From Muricea muricata (Eukaryota; Cnidaria; Anthozoa; Malacalcyonacea; Plexauridae): DNA of 64,000 nucleotides. The notes beneath the pieces are model-generated. The model worked only from the letters and a program-made list of their open reading frames with translations, did no database searches and was not told the origin of the DNA. The stretch is from the NCBI GenBank assembly GCA_963855995.1, contig OY979717.1:24874746-24938745 (forward strand), given 5' to 3'. This document shows, piece by piece, positions 11,999-23,283 of this stretch. Position 1 is the first letter of the stretch. Each line of letters begins with the position of its first letter. The translations under genes were made by a program, and so were the position numbers.

Positions 11999-14419
11999 AA
12001 GATAAAGTGTATATTTTTTTACTTACTTGTGCGAGTACACGCGCCATTCACCTCGAGGTCTTAACTGATCTGATAGTTTCAGCGTGTAGAGGTCGTTTCC
12101 GAGCGTTTTCACAAAAGTCAAAATCAAAATGATATCAACTATGAAAATTCTCATCTCATGAAGTGTTTAGTTTTTCCTTAAGGACGAGGTTCATGCTGGT
12201 TTTCATTTAATTTCGTCAACAAGCAGGAAGCGTCTTGAAATAATTCGGAATGAAAACGGATTGGAAACGCCACTGTGTGCACGTAGCCTTTGTTGCAAAT
12301 TCCTGCCTAGGCCTCTAGTTATGATATCGGAGAACGCACCTACTAGCCAATCAGCGGCCGAGCTGAACTGGTATATAATTTAATAGTGCAACATGTGAAT
12401 TTTTTGTGGCATATATACCACAAAAGAGAATTAAGAGGACATATGTGTGTGTGAAAAAAAATCTTGCAATGAAATGTAATAGAAAAAATATTCCAACGTG
12501 TTTAACTGCCACGAAAAAAAACATGCACAAAAAAATTGCCCAACTCTCCTTTCAAAAATTTAATGGTCCGTCCCTTAGATAACTTCTATCTACGTTGATT
12601 AAACACAGTGATATCATAGCAAGTTGTTCAAACATGGCACGAATATACGGAATAATATATAGATTACATAATTATACATTAGCAAAATCCTGCCTGTTCC
12701 TAAATTTATACAGGTTAGGGTAAATAAGAACCCATTGATAATAATGTAATTAATAATACGAAAATAGTGGTGAATTTTAGTTTACAATTTTTGAATCTAT
12801 GGGCTGGAAGGTAAACAAAAATTGAAAATAACCAAATGATTTGGATGCCGATCTGTAATCAATTATTTCTACTTACTGTTTTATTTGAACTTGTATGAAA
12901 AAATGAGCTGGTTGGCAGTTTGTTGTGATAGACTATCTCTTTTAGTTGCAAAAATATGCAAAAAAATAAATTGCTGACCAGTTGGGTAGAAGTATGCTTA
13001 ATAACACCGAGCATAGCTCAGTTATTATTAACTCAAACTCAATAAAATTTTGCATGCAGACACTAAATGACAAAACACATTCAAGAACATTTTTAATTTG
13101 TTGTCAAGGTAACACTGTCGTCCACCGCCCCCTCCCATTGTTTTGTAAAACAGCTGTATACTGGAAACTTCTTAGAATAACATGATATCAGAAATGTGTC
13201 TACAGCATGTCTGTGCATGCCTAATCCTCCCTGGGAAGATAATAATTTGAAAAAAATTCTTACGTATAGAAAGTTAAAGAAATTCCGTTACAAGGGCCTG
13301 AGACGACAGTGTTATATTACTAACAAAATTAAATATATCGTCTTCAATGCGTCTTGTAATGTAGTATCTGTGTACAAAATTTTATTGATTTAGATGACAC
13401 TAACGGATCCGCATTGTTACGATATCAAATTGGAGAGTTTCAGGACGAGTTTATCTTTTAAATATATGATAATGTGACAGAATTTAAAAACAAATACTGA
13501 CAGAAAAAATGGTAAGACTAAATATGACCACAAACTGTCCGAACTCGATAATAACTGAGCTATGCTATGTTTAGCCTGTGCACAGACCTAAATGGGAATG
13601 ATTAAGGTCTGTGAATACTTAAAACATTTCTTGTCCATGCATAAATTAAATCTCAAGTATTAAAGAATTAATTTATGCAACATTATGATATGGCAGATCA
13701 ATTGATGTGTTTAAAGTGGCGTTTTTAAAGGAAAATTTTCGCTTCAAATTTAGCATGCTCATTTTTCGTGTAAAAATATCTCTACGATAAGTGGCACTGG
13801 TAGCAAATGTGAACCTGGAATAATTTTTGTATTTGATTAATTTGGTTCTCATTCTTCTCTCAGCCAGGACAAGCAATCTTGAAGTCTTAACATACCTTAC
13901 TCTTTTAGAGCTAGGTTACCCGATAGCAACTAGTGACGTCACAGCTTGTGCTGAATTTGCAATTTATATTTTGCAAAATTTTTGCAAATAATTTGGCAAC
14001 AAAAAGAGATAGTCCGTTACAGTAAGCTGTCAATCGACTTATTTTTGCATGCTCTTTCAACTAAAATAATAAGAATATAGTCAATACTATAATATCGTAA
14101 TAAGAATATTGAGGCAAATTTAGATATTACAGATAGATATTATCCAGATATTTAGATATTGTCGTCAAATGATGTCATATAAGAAACTACAATTTTGGTC
14201 TGCGAAATGAAGAATACTGAAAAATAATGCAGCTAATTGGAGCTAGCTAAGGACCGGTTTTTTCCACGAGCAAGATTGTTAACGCTATTTTTAGTGACTC
14301 TTTTTATATCTACACTAGATGCACTTACAGAAGCATACTAAATCTATTTTTAACACATAATTATAACATTTTAACGCGTTTCAAAAATAGTCTGTGTTGA
14401 TTTATCATTATTTCTGCAG
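11999..14419. other. Intron 1, unassigned
   Basis: AT-rich sequence without a recognisable coding or mobile feature. It ends in the acceptor TTATTTCTGCAG before 14420. Confidence 0.5.
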
Positions 14420-14795
14420 GTCCATATCCCGAACCTTACTTGTTCATCAGATCTGAGACTAAAATTCTGGCGATTGATTTGGTAACTCTGGATACAACTG
14501 TCGTCATCGGTGGACTTGTAGGTTGGGCGATGGATATTGACACTGTTGACAAGAAATTGTACTTTCGCGCAGGAAGCGATATATCCCGAGCAAACTATGA
14601 TGGCAGCAGCGTTGAAGTTATCGTACAGGATGTTGATCCTCGTAGAGTTAGGGTGGACTGGAAAGGACGTCGCATATTCTGGATAACGCTTAATAAACCT
14701 GGTATTTTCATGGCGACTTTAAATGGGCAGGAAAGAAGAGTGCTCAAAACAACAGAGGACAGGCCTTTTGATTTGGCAGTAGACTCAAACGCAGG
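14420..14795 (+). CDS. YWTD-propeller protein, exon 2
   Basis: Codes for the end of Gly98 through the first two bases of codon 223. It starts after TTTCTGCAG (phase 1 in) and ends CAGG|GTGAGT (phase 2 out). It opens with PYPEPYLFIRSETKILAIDL, the usual entry into an LDL-receptor class B propeller. Two repeats follow, with LYFRA (residues 144-148) and IFWIT (183-187) at the YWTD positions, and each is followed by the typical R/I-x-NxDG or ATLNGxERRV turn. The YWTD words are degenerate, so this is a divergent propeller. Such propellers bind protein ligands outside the cell in LRP-type receptors and nidogen-like proteins. Confidence 0.85.
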
Positions 14796-15129
14796 GTGAG
14801 TTTTATTGATTTGTACAGGTTAAATTTTAACATTTTCTATTTCATTAATGGTAAAATATTCAGCCGGTTGCATTTAAAAATCTCTCGTTGAAATCACTAG
14901 TGCGACCAGGTAACACATATCCCACATATACACACGCTATGTGACGTAATATGCAGCTCGTCTCCTAAAATTAATAAAATTTATATTTCTACAATTTCGG
15001 CAAATCTACAAGTTAATCAATTTACTACTGTTTAGAATAAAAAAGTGAACAAGCTTACTTCCAATACCTGGTTGGGACACCACATTCTATACTAGCCGAA
15101 TTAAATGATTAAGTTTTATGAATGTGAAA

Positions 15130-15500
15130 TAGTCCCAGAGCAAACCAGAGACATGCGGGTCCCCGGCAAGATTCACCTGCAGTAAATTGAGCTCCTGGCA
15201 AAGCTGTCCCATGTTTCACCCTCTAGTGGTATAGTAGTTTGGAAGGGTCCGGGAGCGCATGAAATCTGAGGTCACAGCAACGTTGAGATGAGCAACTATT
15301 TTTGCGAAGCCTTTTGGCTGGGTGTTGTCCGCGGTCTATTTAAACTGCGTGGTGTTTGTTTTTGTGGTCAATTTCGTGAAGGATGCTGAAATAGTTGCAT
15401 AATTTTTAATAAAACGGTGGTAGTATCCAGACAATCCTAAGAAACTTCGAACTTCTTTTACTTTTTTTGGCACTGGAATCTGTTTTATTGCTTGGGGCTA
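15130..15500 (-). pseudogene. Gypsy RT/RNase H junction remnant
   Basis: The minus strand encodes KEVRSFLGLSGYYHRFIKN, the well-known end of the Gypsy RT thumb, then a TKLT block. A stop follows where the conserved F-x-W tryptophan is expected. It is a separate fragment from 9790-10530, since exon 2 lies between them. Confidence 0.65.
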
Positions 15501-15550
15501 ACTCGTCTTCGGAAGTCACATGTTCGGGCAAATGAACTTGCTGGGAATGC

Positions 15551-15786
15551 TGTTAGAGGCTTACGTTTGAACCAGTACACTCACAATAAAGTTTTATAAT
15601 TTATTAAATCACGGTCTAAATTACACTGTACAAGCACTCACGATCGCTGCATGTTGACTCTACTCACTAGCCAGATCCAACTGCTCGTCTCTTATCACTC
15701 GACTTACTCGTTTCCTATATGATGCATGCATTGATTTGATTGATTAGATAAATTATCATAACTATTATTACCAACAATTCTCAACA
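15551..15786 (-). repeat. LTR of a BEL/Pao relic
   Basis: On the minus strand the 236-bp segment begins TGTTGAGAATTG and ends CCTCTAACA, the TG...CA ends typical of LTRs. It is preceded by a pure guanine tract at 15787-15801 that fits a polypurine tract. An AATAAA lies near its end. BEL/Pao coding remnants lie upstream on the same strand, so this is probably their 3' LTR. No second LTR was found. Confidence 0.55.
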
Positions 15787-15989
15787 CTCCCCCCCCCCCC
15801 TTCTAGTCGTTTCTGAAGGAAACAAATATAAAGATCGTCCTTCGTTTACCTAAATGAATAAATGTTACGTAAGTGTCCGTAATAAACAAAACACAAAGTT
15901 TGTACTACTAGATTGCCCACTATATTGTTCATTCTTGATGATTATTGAGGATAAGATTTTAAGGTTTTCTTAACTGAGTGTTCATGAAT

Positions 15990-16245
15990 CTTGTTCGGCT
16001 TTATCAGGAATTCAACATTCGCCTGCTCCAGCAGCGTTCCTGTTTGGTTGGAATGTTGTCTTCGATCTCGATTCCGGTGTCTTTGTAGCTGTGTCACAGG
16101 AAAGTTCCATTACATATAAATGTTAAACTGGGCGTCCTAACGTACCTTGTGCCCCGACTCGTGGCTCTGCCTCTAGCACGACGCCGTCCTTACCGACAAT
16201 AAGCCCATATGCGATCCCGATTTCCCACTTTCCGCGACTCAGTGG
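15990..16245 (-). pseudogene. BEL/Pao pol C-terminus
   Basis: The minus strand reads GKWEIGIAYGLIVGKDGVV, then GTLGRPV, a stop, and HLYVMELSCD. This is the C-terminal domain that follows the integrase of BEL/Pao elements and ends in a PLELS-type motif. A stop replaces one codon. The polypurine tract and LTR follow downstream. Confidence 0.6.
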
Positions 16246-16255
16246 TGGATTCAGA

Positions 16256-17460
16256 CTAGTGCCACCAGTTTCCGGAAACTAGTCAAATTTTGCCAAACTT
16301 GATATTCTCTGTCCTTTTTCTTCTTTCAGTAATTTCCAAATGAATAAACCAATGACAAAATTATCAGCCATTTTTGCCATATTTTTATATGATAATTCAG
16401 TGAAATCCAACGTTTTTTATTTATATACGGTATTTTTTAACTTTGGTAATGTGAATTGAGCTTAAAATGTCGCTTGCAATCCCCTGATTTATTCGGATCA
16501 GTTGTGCAAATAAAATACGTGGATGCTGCTGCCCTCGCGTGAATGCACTAGTTCACTTTGCGTGGAATTTTGTGCAGAAACTAGTCAAAGTCGCATATCA
16601 TTGGCTCAGACCAAACGAAAACATTTGTGCACTAGTCGAAACCCGCTGTCATTGGCTGAAGGCCGTCACTTAAATCCACCGAAACTAGTCAGACACTCAA
16701 GTCAAAAGTTATAAACACAACCGAATGTTTCGTAGGGATTTGCAATGTTTACGCGAATGCTAATACCATAGTATCTTTGTACTTCGCGAGTCAACAATGC
16801 TTGGAAATTGGAAGCGTTCGTTGAATGACGGCCTTTTTTTGTCCAAGCCGCAGCAAAGTTACGAAATTGTAGACACGAGACCGCGGTTTTATACTTTAAT
16901 ATACCTTAAATAGTTGGTTTAACAATCAGTTGTATATACTTCGATTTCTAAGGTTTGTGTACTCGCTTCTCAATAGCGCTTTCTGTATGCCATGGGTAAG
17001 TTGTTAAGGGGCTTTATGACTTTAAATTTGTTATGTATATGCTAATTTTTATGTAAATTTACCAATGAGCTGTGTCGCTACTATCGATAAACCCGTATGA
17101 TATACTTGCACGTGCATAACGTGTATAAATTTGTAAAATATGATATTTCACCTGATTATACTATGAACATTGTCATGAGATCTGCTTGGTAGTAACATTG
17201 AGCAACAAATATTTATTCAACCGCCTAACTTTTAAAACGTATATCGATGTATATATGCCAGCAAACCAATGAGATAATATTACTTTGAATGCTTTTAAGA
17301 TATTAATGTTATCCAATGTCTTTTGATAATCATACTCTCGCTGACAATGAATGATCTTAATTTGCATCTGATTATAATTAAGATAAGCAAGTGAGGTCAT
17401 TTTCTTTGATGTTTTATTTACTAGTGACTGCAATTATGTGTTAGCCAAATGCGTCCTCTA
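16256..17460. other. Insertion splitting the BEL relic, ACTAGT-rich
   Basis: A hAT-like end, CAGTGGTGGATTCAG, starts at 16250-16264 exactly where BEL coding stops. The first 450 bp hold six ACTAGT words, three in the context AAACTAGTCA. BEL coding resumes near 17461. I found no right-hand terminal repeat. The rest is AT-rich with no recognised gene. Confidence 0.35.
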
Positions 17461-18505
17461 TTAGTTTTTGTCAAAAATGTATTCTGACAAATGGTACATT
17501 TTATGACATAATTGCATGTTCATTGCGGCAATTGGTACACCAATTTCATTCCACCATCGTTGCACGAGTGTCTCTGTGTATAAGTCGTTGTCTGGAAGGT
17601 AAGTTGGGAGGTCTCCTTGTATTCTTCCATGACATTTAAGGATGCCACGCAGGGTACGCACGGTCTTTTTCGAATTCCGGTGAATTTTCGTTCGGAGTTT
17701 ATCCACCTTGTTTCTCCTTCTTGGACCTCTTCCGTCGGCAACGGACCATCACTACTGTTATTGGAATTCCCAACTTTGCAAATAGACTGCGAGATCCATC
17801 CGCAGATTCTGAGAGTTTTCCACAAACTCCACTTTTTCAGTAATTGATCGAACACGTTGGGCTGTGAGATGTTGGCAAGGTTAAAAATCTCTCACCGTTC
17901 TAGTTTCTGATGAGCCTTCTTTCCTGGGTCTCGTCACGATCTCTGGTGGTCAATTCTCTTCTGTTACTAACCAATCTGGACCTTCACACCACGGAAAATT
18001 TGTATTACTAACGTGTCCTCCTCTTCTTCCGAGATCAGCTGCGTTGTCTTGGTTGGCAACGTGTCTCCACAGAATATGGTCCTTTTCCCGAATCTTACGC
18101 ACGCGATTTCCCATGAACTGCTTGAACTCGCCGTTTCCTAGTATCCAGTGGGGAGCCACCGAGCTATTTCGCCAGCCAAACAATCGCTTAACAGGAAAAC
18201 CCTCCAAAGTTTGTCGGACATTAACGACCAGGTTGCTTGCAATGTGGACGGACAGTAATTGAAAACGAGGTATGGTTAGGCTTTTCTCGACCAATCGCGA
18301 CTTGGAGGCGATGAGACCCTTCGAGGTACTACTGATTTTTCACGTGGCTGCTACAAACTTCGCTGCGACTATTTGTCCACTCGCATCTCCATAGGTGTGT
18401 AGATCGATCTCTTCAATCGGTTCTTGGCATTTTACCAAGCTTCTTGGTGCACTCACGTGATCTGGAGGGTTTTGTTCCCAGATGCACCATCTCGTTTGCA
18501 AATAC
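17461..18505 (-). pseudogene. BEL/Pao pol relic (protease/RT-linker to integrase)
   Basis: Minus-strand frames in order from 18505 downward: WEQNPPDHVSAPRSL and IEEIDLHTYGDASG ending in a stop near 18345; then LTIPRFQLLSVHIASNL, GWRNSSVAPHWILGNGEFKQF and DNAADLGRRGG (18294-17950), the BEL/Pao RNase-H-like region; then WKTLRICGWI, GPLPTEEVQ and RGILKCHGRIQ-DLPTYLPD (17855-17600) leading to the integrase. At least three frameshifts or stops make it non-functional. Together with 15551-16245 it forms one BEL/Pao element broken by an insertion. Confidence 0.75.
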
Positions 18506-18514
18506 CACTGACTA

Positions 18515-20556
18515 CACGGCCAGAAATATCACAGACCTGCTGCAAGTTGTTCATTTTACCGAGCTGGCGCAGGCTGTTATCATAAAGTAGCAGGCCTGTT
18601 CATTTCGTCAGGCTGTAGCAGACCTGTTGAAACAGGCCTGTCGCATATTGCCGCTTGCAGGCCTGCAGCAAGCTGATCAAACGACCCTGATCAATCCTGT
18701 TGAAAACAGGGAATAACAGATCTGTTATAACAGCTTGCAGCAAATCCGATGAAATCAACAGAGCTGTTCCGACTTGTTCAAACAGACTAGCTTTGAGCTG
18801 TTGTCAAAAAGCTCGGAACAAGCTGATGACCATCTGCGACAGATCTGTTGCTGTCAGTCGAAACGCGACTTGTTTCAAATCGCGTTAAGCTGGCGATATA
18901 TCTCTATAGTAAAAATCTCACATCTTGTTGACAAGATGTTCGCTTGACAAGATTGTAGCAAATTGTGTACAAGTTGTAGCAAGCTTGTTCTTTTGCAAAA
19001 TTGTAGCAAGCTTGTTGACAACAAGCTTGTTTTAACTAGTTGGCTTGTACCTACTATTTTATAGTAAGATGTTTGAGCAACTTGGAAAAGGCTTAATGAA
19101 ACAAACCACATCATGCTTGCTCGAACAATTTGTTTAAAAATTGATGTCGTCGGAGCGTGTCTGGGTTGACAAATTTGCAGCACTTTGTGATCGTCTATGG
19201 TGTGGTGACTAATAGATGTATCAACAGGATTGTCAACGGCAAGAGTTTTCATACGACGATTTAATCTGTTTAAAGTGGACGAAATCTCATACAATTGGTT
19301 GTTGCTATGTATTAAAATGCAAACGGTTGGCTATCACGACAGCAAGACAAACGGAACAACGGCATAAACATTTTATATTTTGAAATGCGGTTCTTTTTCG
19401 AAGTTTTGAAGAGGAAAGTTTTGAAAAAAAACATGGTAAGTTTCCCCTTTGCCACTAATTAGGTTAGCTTATAAAATGATACCCTTTGTGGATATTGCAA
19501 AATCATCGTGTAAAACAACGCTTCTGTTGTTTTCGAGACGAAAACATGCTTAAACGGTGGATAAGTCAAATCTGAAAATTTTAGGTTTTGTGGAATAAAT
19601 ATTTGGTTTAATATATGATTGTTCTTCCCGGCTAAATATATTTAGCTTGTTGGTTTTTGCAAAGTAAAAACTTGTCCGATATTTCCGACTTATCAACCGC
19701 TTAATTTTTAATACGACCGGCCGCAGTTTAAATTATACTTTTGAAGTAAAATGTTGTTGAAAAATAACACCAAATTATGGCCTAACCTAGTCAACTGTAG
19801 TTTTATTTATATTATACTTTTCTATAAATAAATTATGAAAACAGGCATCATTGAAATGCATGGTTTGGCCCTAAAACACTGCAAATCTTAATATTTGTGT
19901 ATGATTTCAAGTCTACAGGAATATTTGTGGTATCCTTGACATCCTTGATCTAACTGGAATTGCGTATTGGCAAAATTACAGCCGTTATATATCACCACAA
20001 GACAAAGGAAGCAAAGAATCAAGGCAATTAGCTTAAACGCTGGATGCGAAAGCACTTCGTGTACTGTAAATATGAAAATACGTGTACAAAGAAGTATTGA
20101 CTCTATAATAAGTGCAGTTATTACCTGTAATATAGCTAAAACCATTGTAAGTTTTGATACAAAAAGATTAATTAAAATTCTGACCAAACGGTCTAACGAG
20201 TGTTCTTTGTAAATTAATAATGAGTAATTCGTGTAAAAAGGAAACTGCAGATTGCAGTATGCGACAGGTCTGTTATTCACAGAGCTGTTACAACTTGTTC
20301 ACTACAACCTGCTGCAATTCTGTCCACAACAGCACTGTTGCAGTTCTGTTACAACAGGTCTGCAGCAGATCTGTTTCCAACAGCGCTGCTGCAGTCCTGT
20401 CGCAACAGTTTGTGGCAGATCTGACGACAGACTGTAGCAGCCATGTGACGACAGGCCGCAACATGCCGCGCGAACGCATCTGAGATGCGGCCTGACGACG
20501 ACATTCCACAACAGGCTGACGACAGGCCTGCTGCAAACTGCGCGAACTTGGCCGTG
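18515..20556. mobile_element. Non-autonomous element with repetitive subterminal arms
   Basis: The interval is bounded by CACGGCCA at 18515 and TGGCCGTG at 20556, with TA outside each end. Both subterminal zones (18530-19030 and 20245-20545) consist of degenerate units of about 20 bp built from AACAGRYCTGTTGCAAC-type half palindromes. The core (19030-20240) has two minus-strand frames, at 18875-19294 and 19888-20280. The second is hydrophobic with two possible membrane spans, but I recognise neither. Short CAC ends with repetitive subterminal arms recall CACTA/EnSpm elements, where the transposase binds such repeats. That assignment is inference. Confidence 0.5.
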
Positions 20557-21199
20557 TACGATCATTATACTGAACTAGAATCTGCGTAAAATGAAACATG
20601 AGCACTTGGAATTGTGTAGTCGCAGAGGAAAGATTGTAACTTTGGAAAGATTGTAACTCACGCTGTAAATACAATGAATAGAATTTAAATAAATCGATAG
20701 AATACAGTTGAATTGTCTGTGAACCAGTGTGGCAGATCTCGTTAGGTTCTGCAACAACTGATAAATACATTATATTTTGTACACATGCGTTCATAATCTC
20801 GCTGTTGCCTCCGTACTTCGTTTTCAATATATTCTTTGGAATTAGTTAGACTAGCATATAAACGAGAATCGACATTCTCCTCGCGATTTTTTGTTTTCAC
20901 GGCATTGCAACTAAGGGGTTACTTATTGTCAGCGATAGCTTCCTGCTTATACCCAATCAGGGGACAAAATTCTCCCAATCTCCAACCCTTTGGTAATTCA
21001 ATTTCACTCGCTGTAGTATTAACTATTCAGAGTATTAAGGCACGCTGCGAAACCCAGACGGGACTCGGACCTGTGCAAAACCCGGACTCGAGAAAAAACC
21101 GGACTCGACACTCGAACAAAACAGGGACTCGCTTAATAAAAGCAGGCAGACAGGCAGATAGATTTATTAAGAAAACACATTGCAGCCAGAAGCGGCTGA
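20557..21199. other. Unassigned intronic DNA
   Basis: No recognised gene or repeat. The segment near 21040-21120 has several GGACTCG words (a short degenerate repeat), and the frame at 20836-21228 has no family motif. Confidence 0.4.
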
Positions 21200-22995
21200 A
21201 TTACGTGTTAATTTGCATCAATGAATAATATAGTTAGGAAGAGAATATAGTTAAATACATAGTTTATGACTATATTTACAAAACATGATATAGTATATGA
21301 AGTTATTAACAATTATATGTACAAGTTAAAAACTGCAAAGTCAACCTTATTTTTATAAAAATTCTTCATGAAATTCTTTAATACAAGAAGGAACAAATTT
21401 TTTTAAGAATCTATCAGTTTTAATGACATGTGCCTGAAAGTCACGTATATTACGTAAGTCATGGGTAATGGAAGACCGAGCTGGGAACAAGCTTGACAAC
21501 TTGTGCGCAGGGTCCTTTGTTATCTGGTTAAAAAGCTTTAAGCAGGCATGCCTTCAACGATCACTTAAAAGTGTTAAATTGGCTTTTTTCCAGACGCTCG
21601 CTGTAAGACAGACCGGGGACGATTATAGATGTAATTCTTCTTTGAATTCGTTCGATGTTATCACTTAGATACTTCGGCAGAGCGAAATGAAATACCTCAC
21701 AGGCGTATTCCAGAACGGGTCTAACGCAGCAACAATAAAAGTTTACAATTTCTTTAGCTGGTATTTTTACACGTTTCAATTGAACTATGAAAAAGACTCG
21801 CTTGTTGGCTTTCTTAATTATATTGAAGATATGCGTGGACCATCTCAAATCATCACGAACCGTAACGCCAAGGATCTTGGCTTGGCGAACTAAGTTTGGA
21901 CATCCAGCGGAAGGATTGATCTTATCGAAGGGTATTCTATTTCTATGAAATTGGAACAATAACTCATTGCACTTTTGAACATTCAACTGGAATTTATTTT
22001 GTGTGTTGCATCTTTCCAATTTGTTAGCTCGAGACTGGATTTGGCCAATTCCGTTTCTTGGTATAATTTCTGAGACAGTTGTGTCATCAATATACTTCCA
22101 GTGCGCGACATCCGTAAGCTTCAAGTCATTTATCATCAAAATAAATAACCACGGACCCAGCTTTGTACCCTGAGGGACGCCACTGGGCACAGCACCCCAT
22201 TCAGAGACACAGTCCCTTGCAAGCATTACACGTTGTTTCCGACCACCCAAGAAACTGATGAGCCAGTTTATAACAAAACTCGGGATAGGCAGTAGACGAA
22301 TTTTATTGATCAGGATTGAATGATCAGTAAGATCAGAAGCCTTTCTATAATCCACAAGGAGAACTCGCACAGAATTTCCAGAGCCATCGTCGCCCCAGCC
22401 AAGTTGTGTAGCATACTGATGAGTGCGATAGTTGACGATGACCGAGGAATCCCTCCAAACTGGTTAGGGTCGATGTTTTTCAGTATAGCAGGTCCAACAA
22501 ACTTTTCAATAACAAATTCTTCTGCTATTTTTACGGAACAGCAGGTAAGCGAAATTGGTCTAAGGTGTTTATTAATATCAAACAAAACCTTTTCTTTTGG
22601 AACTGGAATAACGTTTGCCAACTTCCATAAGCTTGGTAAAGATTGGTGACTGAAAGAGCAGTTAATTAAGTTGGAAATTGGGCATGCCAGAAATTCGGCG
22701 AATTCTTTATACACGAAATTCGGGATTGCGTCGGGACCTGGAGCTTTGGAACTATTCAAAGATTTAAGCTTTTTATACGTTTCTCACGGTGTCGTAATGT
22801 CACGAGGTTGCTCAGAAATACTATTTTCTTGGGGATCATTTGGAATGAAAGGGTCAAGTTCCTTCATGGATTCAAGAAAGGCGTTGTTAATAGCATTAGC
22901 CAAATCATACAACGGCAGGTTATCTAAGTTTTCTATCTCAATACAGTTCTGAAGACTTGTAGTGGGTTTACGCCAACCTCTACTGAACAAGTTAG
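21200..22995 (-). pseudogene. CR1-like LINE, 5'-truncated, RT part
   Basis: Minus-strand frames cover a LINE reverse transcriptase: an upstream linker (22990-22784), SSKAPGPDAIPN with NVIPVPKEK and LRPISLTCC (22759-22400), then VDYRKASDLTDHSI, SGVPQGTKLGPWLF and the catalytic YIDDTTVSE (22370-21561), and a C-terminal AKEIVNFYCCCVRPVLEY region. The usual YADD/YVDD box is YIDD. A frameshift near 22390 separates the two main frames and another gap lies near 22770. No endonuclease domain is present, so the copy is 5'-truncated. The AT-rich 3' part runs to about 21200. LINE RTs copy their own RNA into genomic nicks, but this copy is dead. Confidence 0.8.
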
Positions 22996-23283
22996 CATTT
23001 AAAAGTGCACAAAAACATAGGATTGTTTCACTATCTTAAACAAAATTCGACGTTTTGAGCGAAGATCATTCTTCGAGAAGTTAGCAAGCTTGTGATTAAG
23101 ACTTTGGTGCAAGCTTCACCAGTTTTAGACGTTGTGCGGCTGCCACATAAAATGTGTGGCCACCGCCTGTCTTCTGATATATTGTTAAAAAACAATCCAC
23201 GATGATTTCCGTTATGAATTCAACCAATCACAAAATTAAATGACGTAATGTGTCGCAGCTATATTGCGAACTGGCACTTGGTT
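22996..23283. other. Spacer between LINE and long-repeat element
   Basis: No recognised feature apart from the target-site octamer ACTTGGTT at its end, which belongs to the next element. Confidence 0.4.

Noticed and set aside
19888-20280. 130-aa hydrophobic minus-strand protein as a real gene
   Set aside because: No recognisable family, no splice or promoter support, and overlaps the repeat array at one end; kept only as a remark in the element entry.
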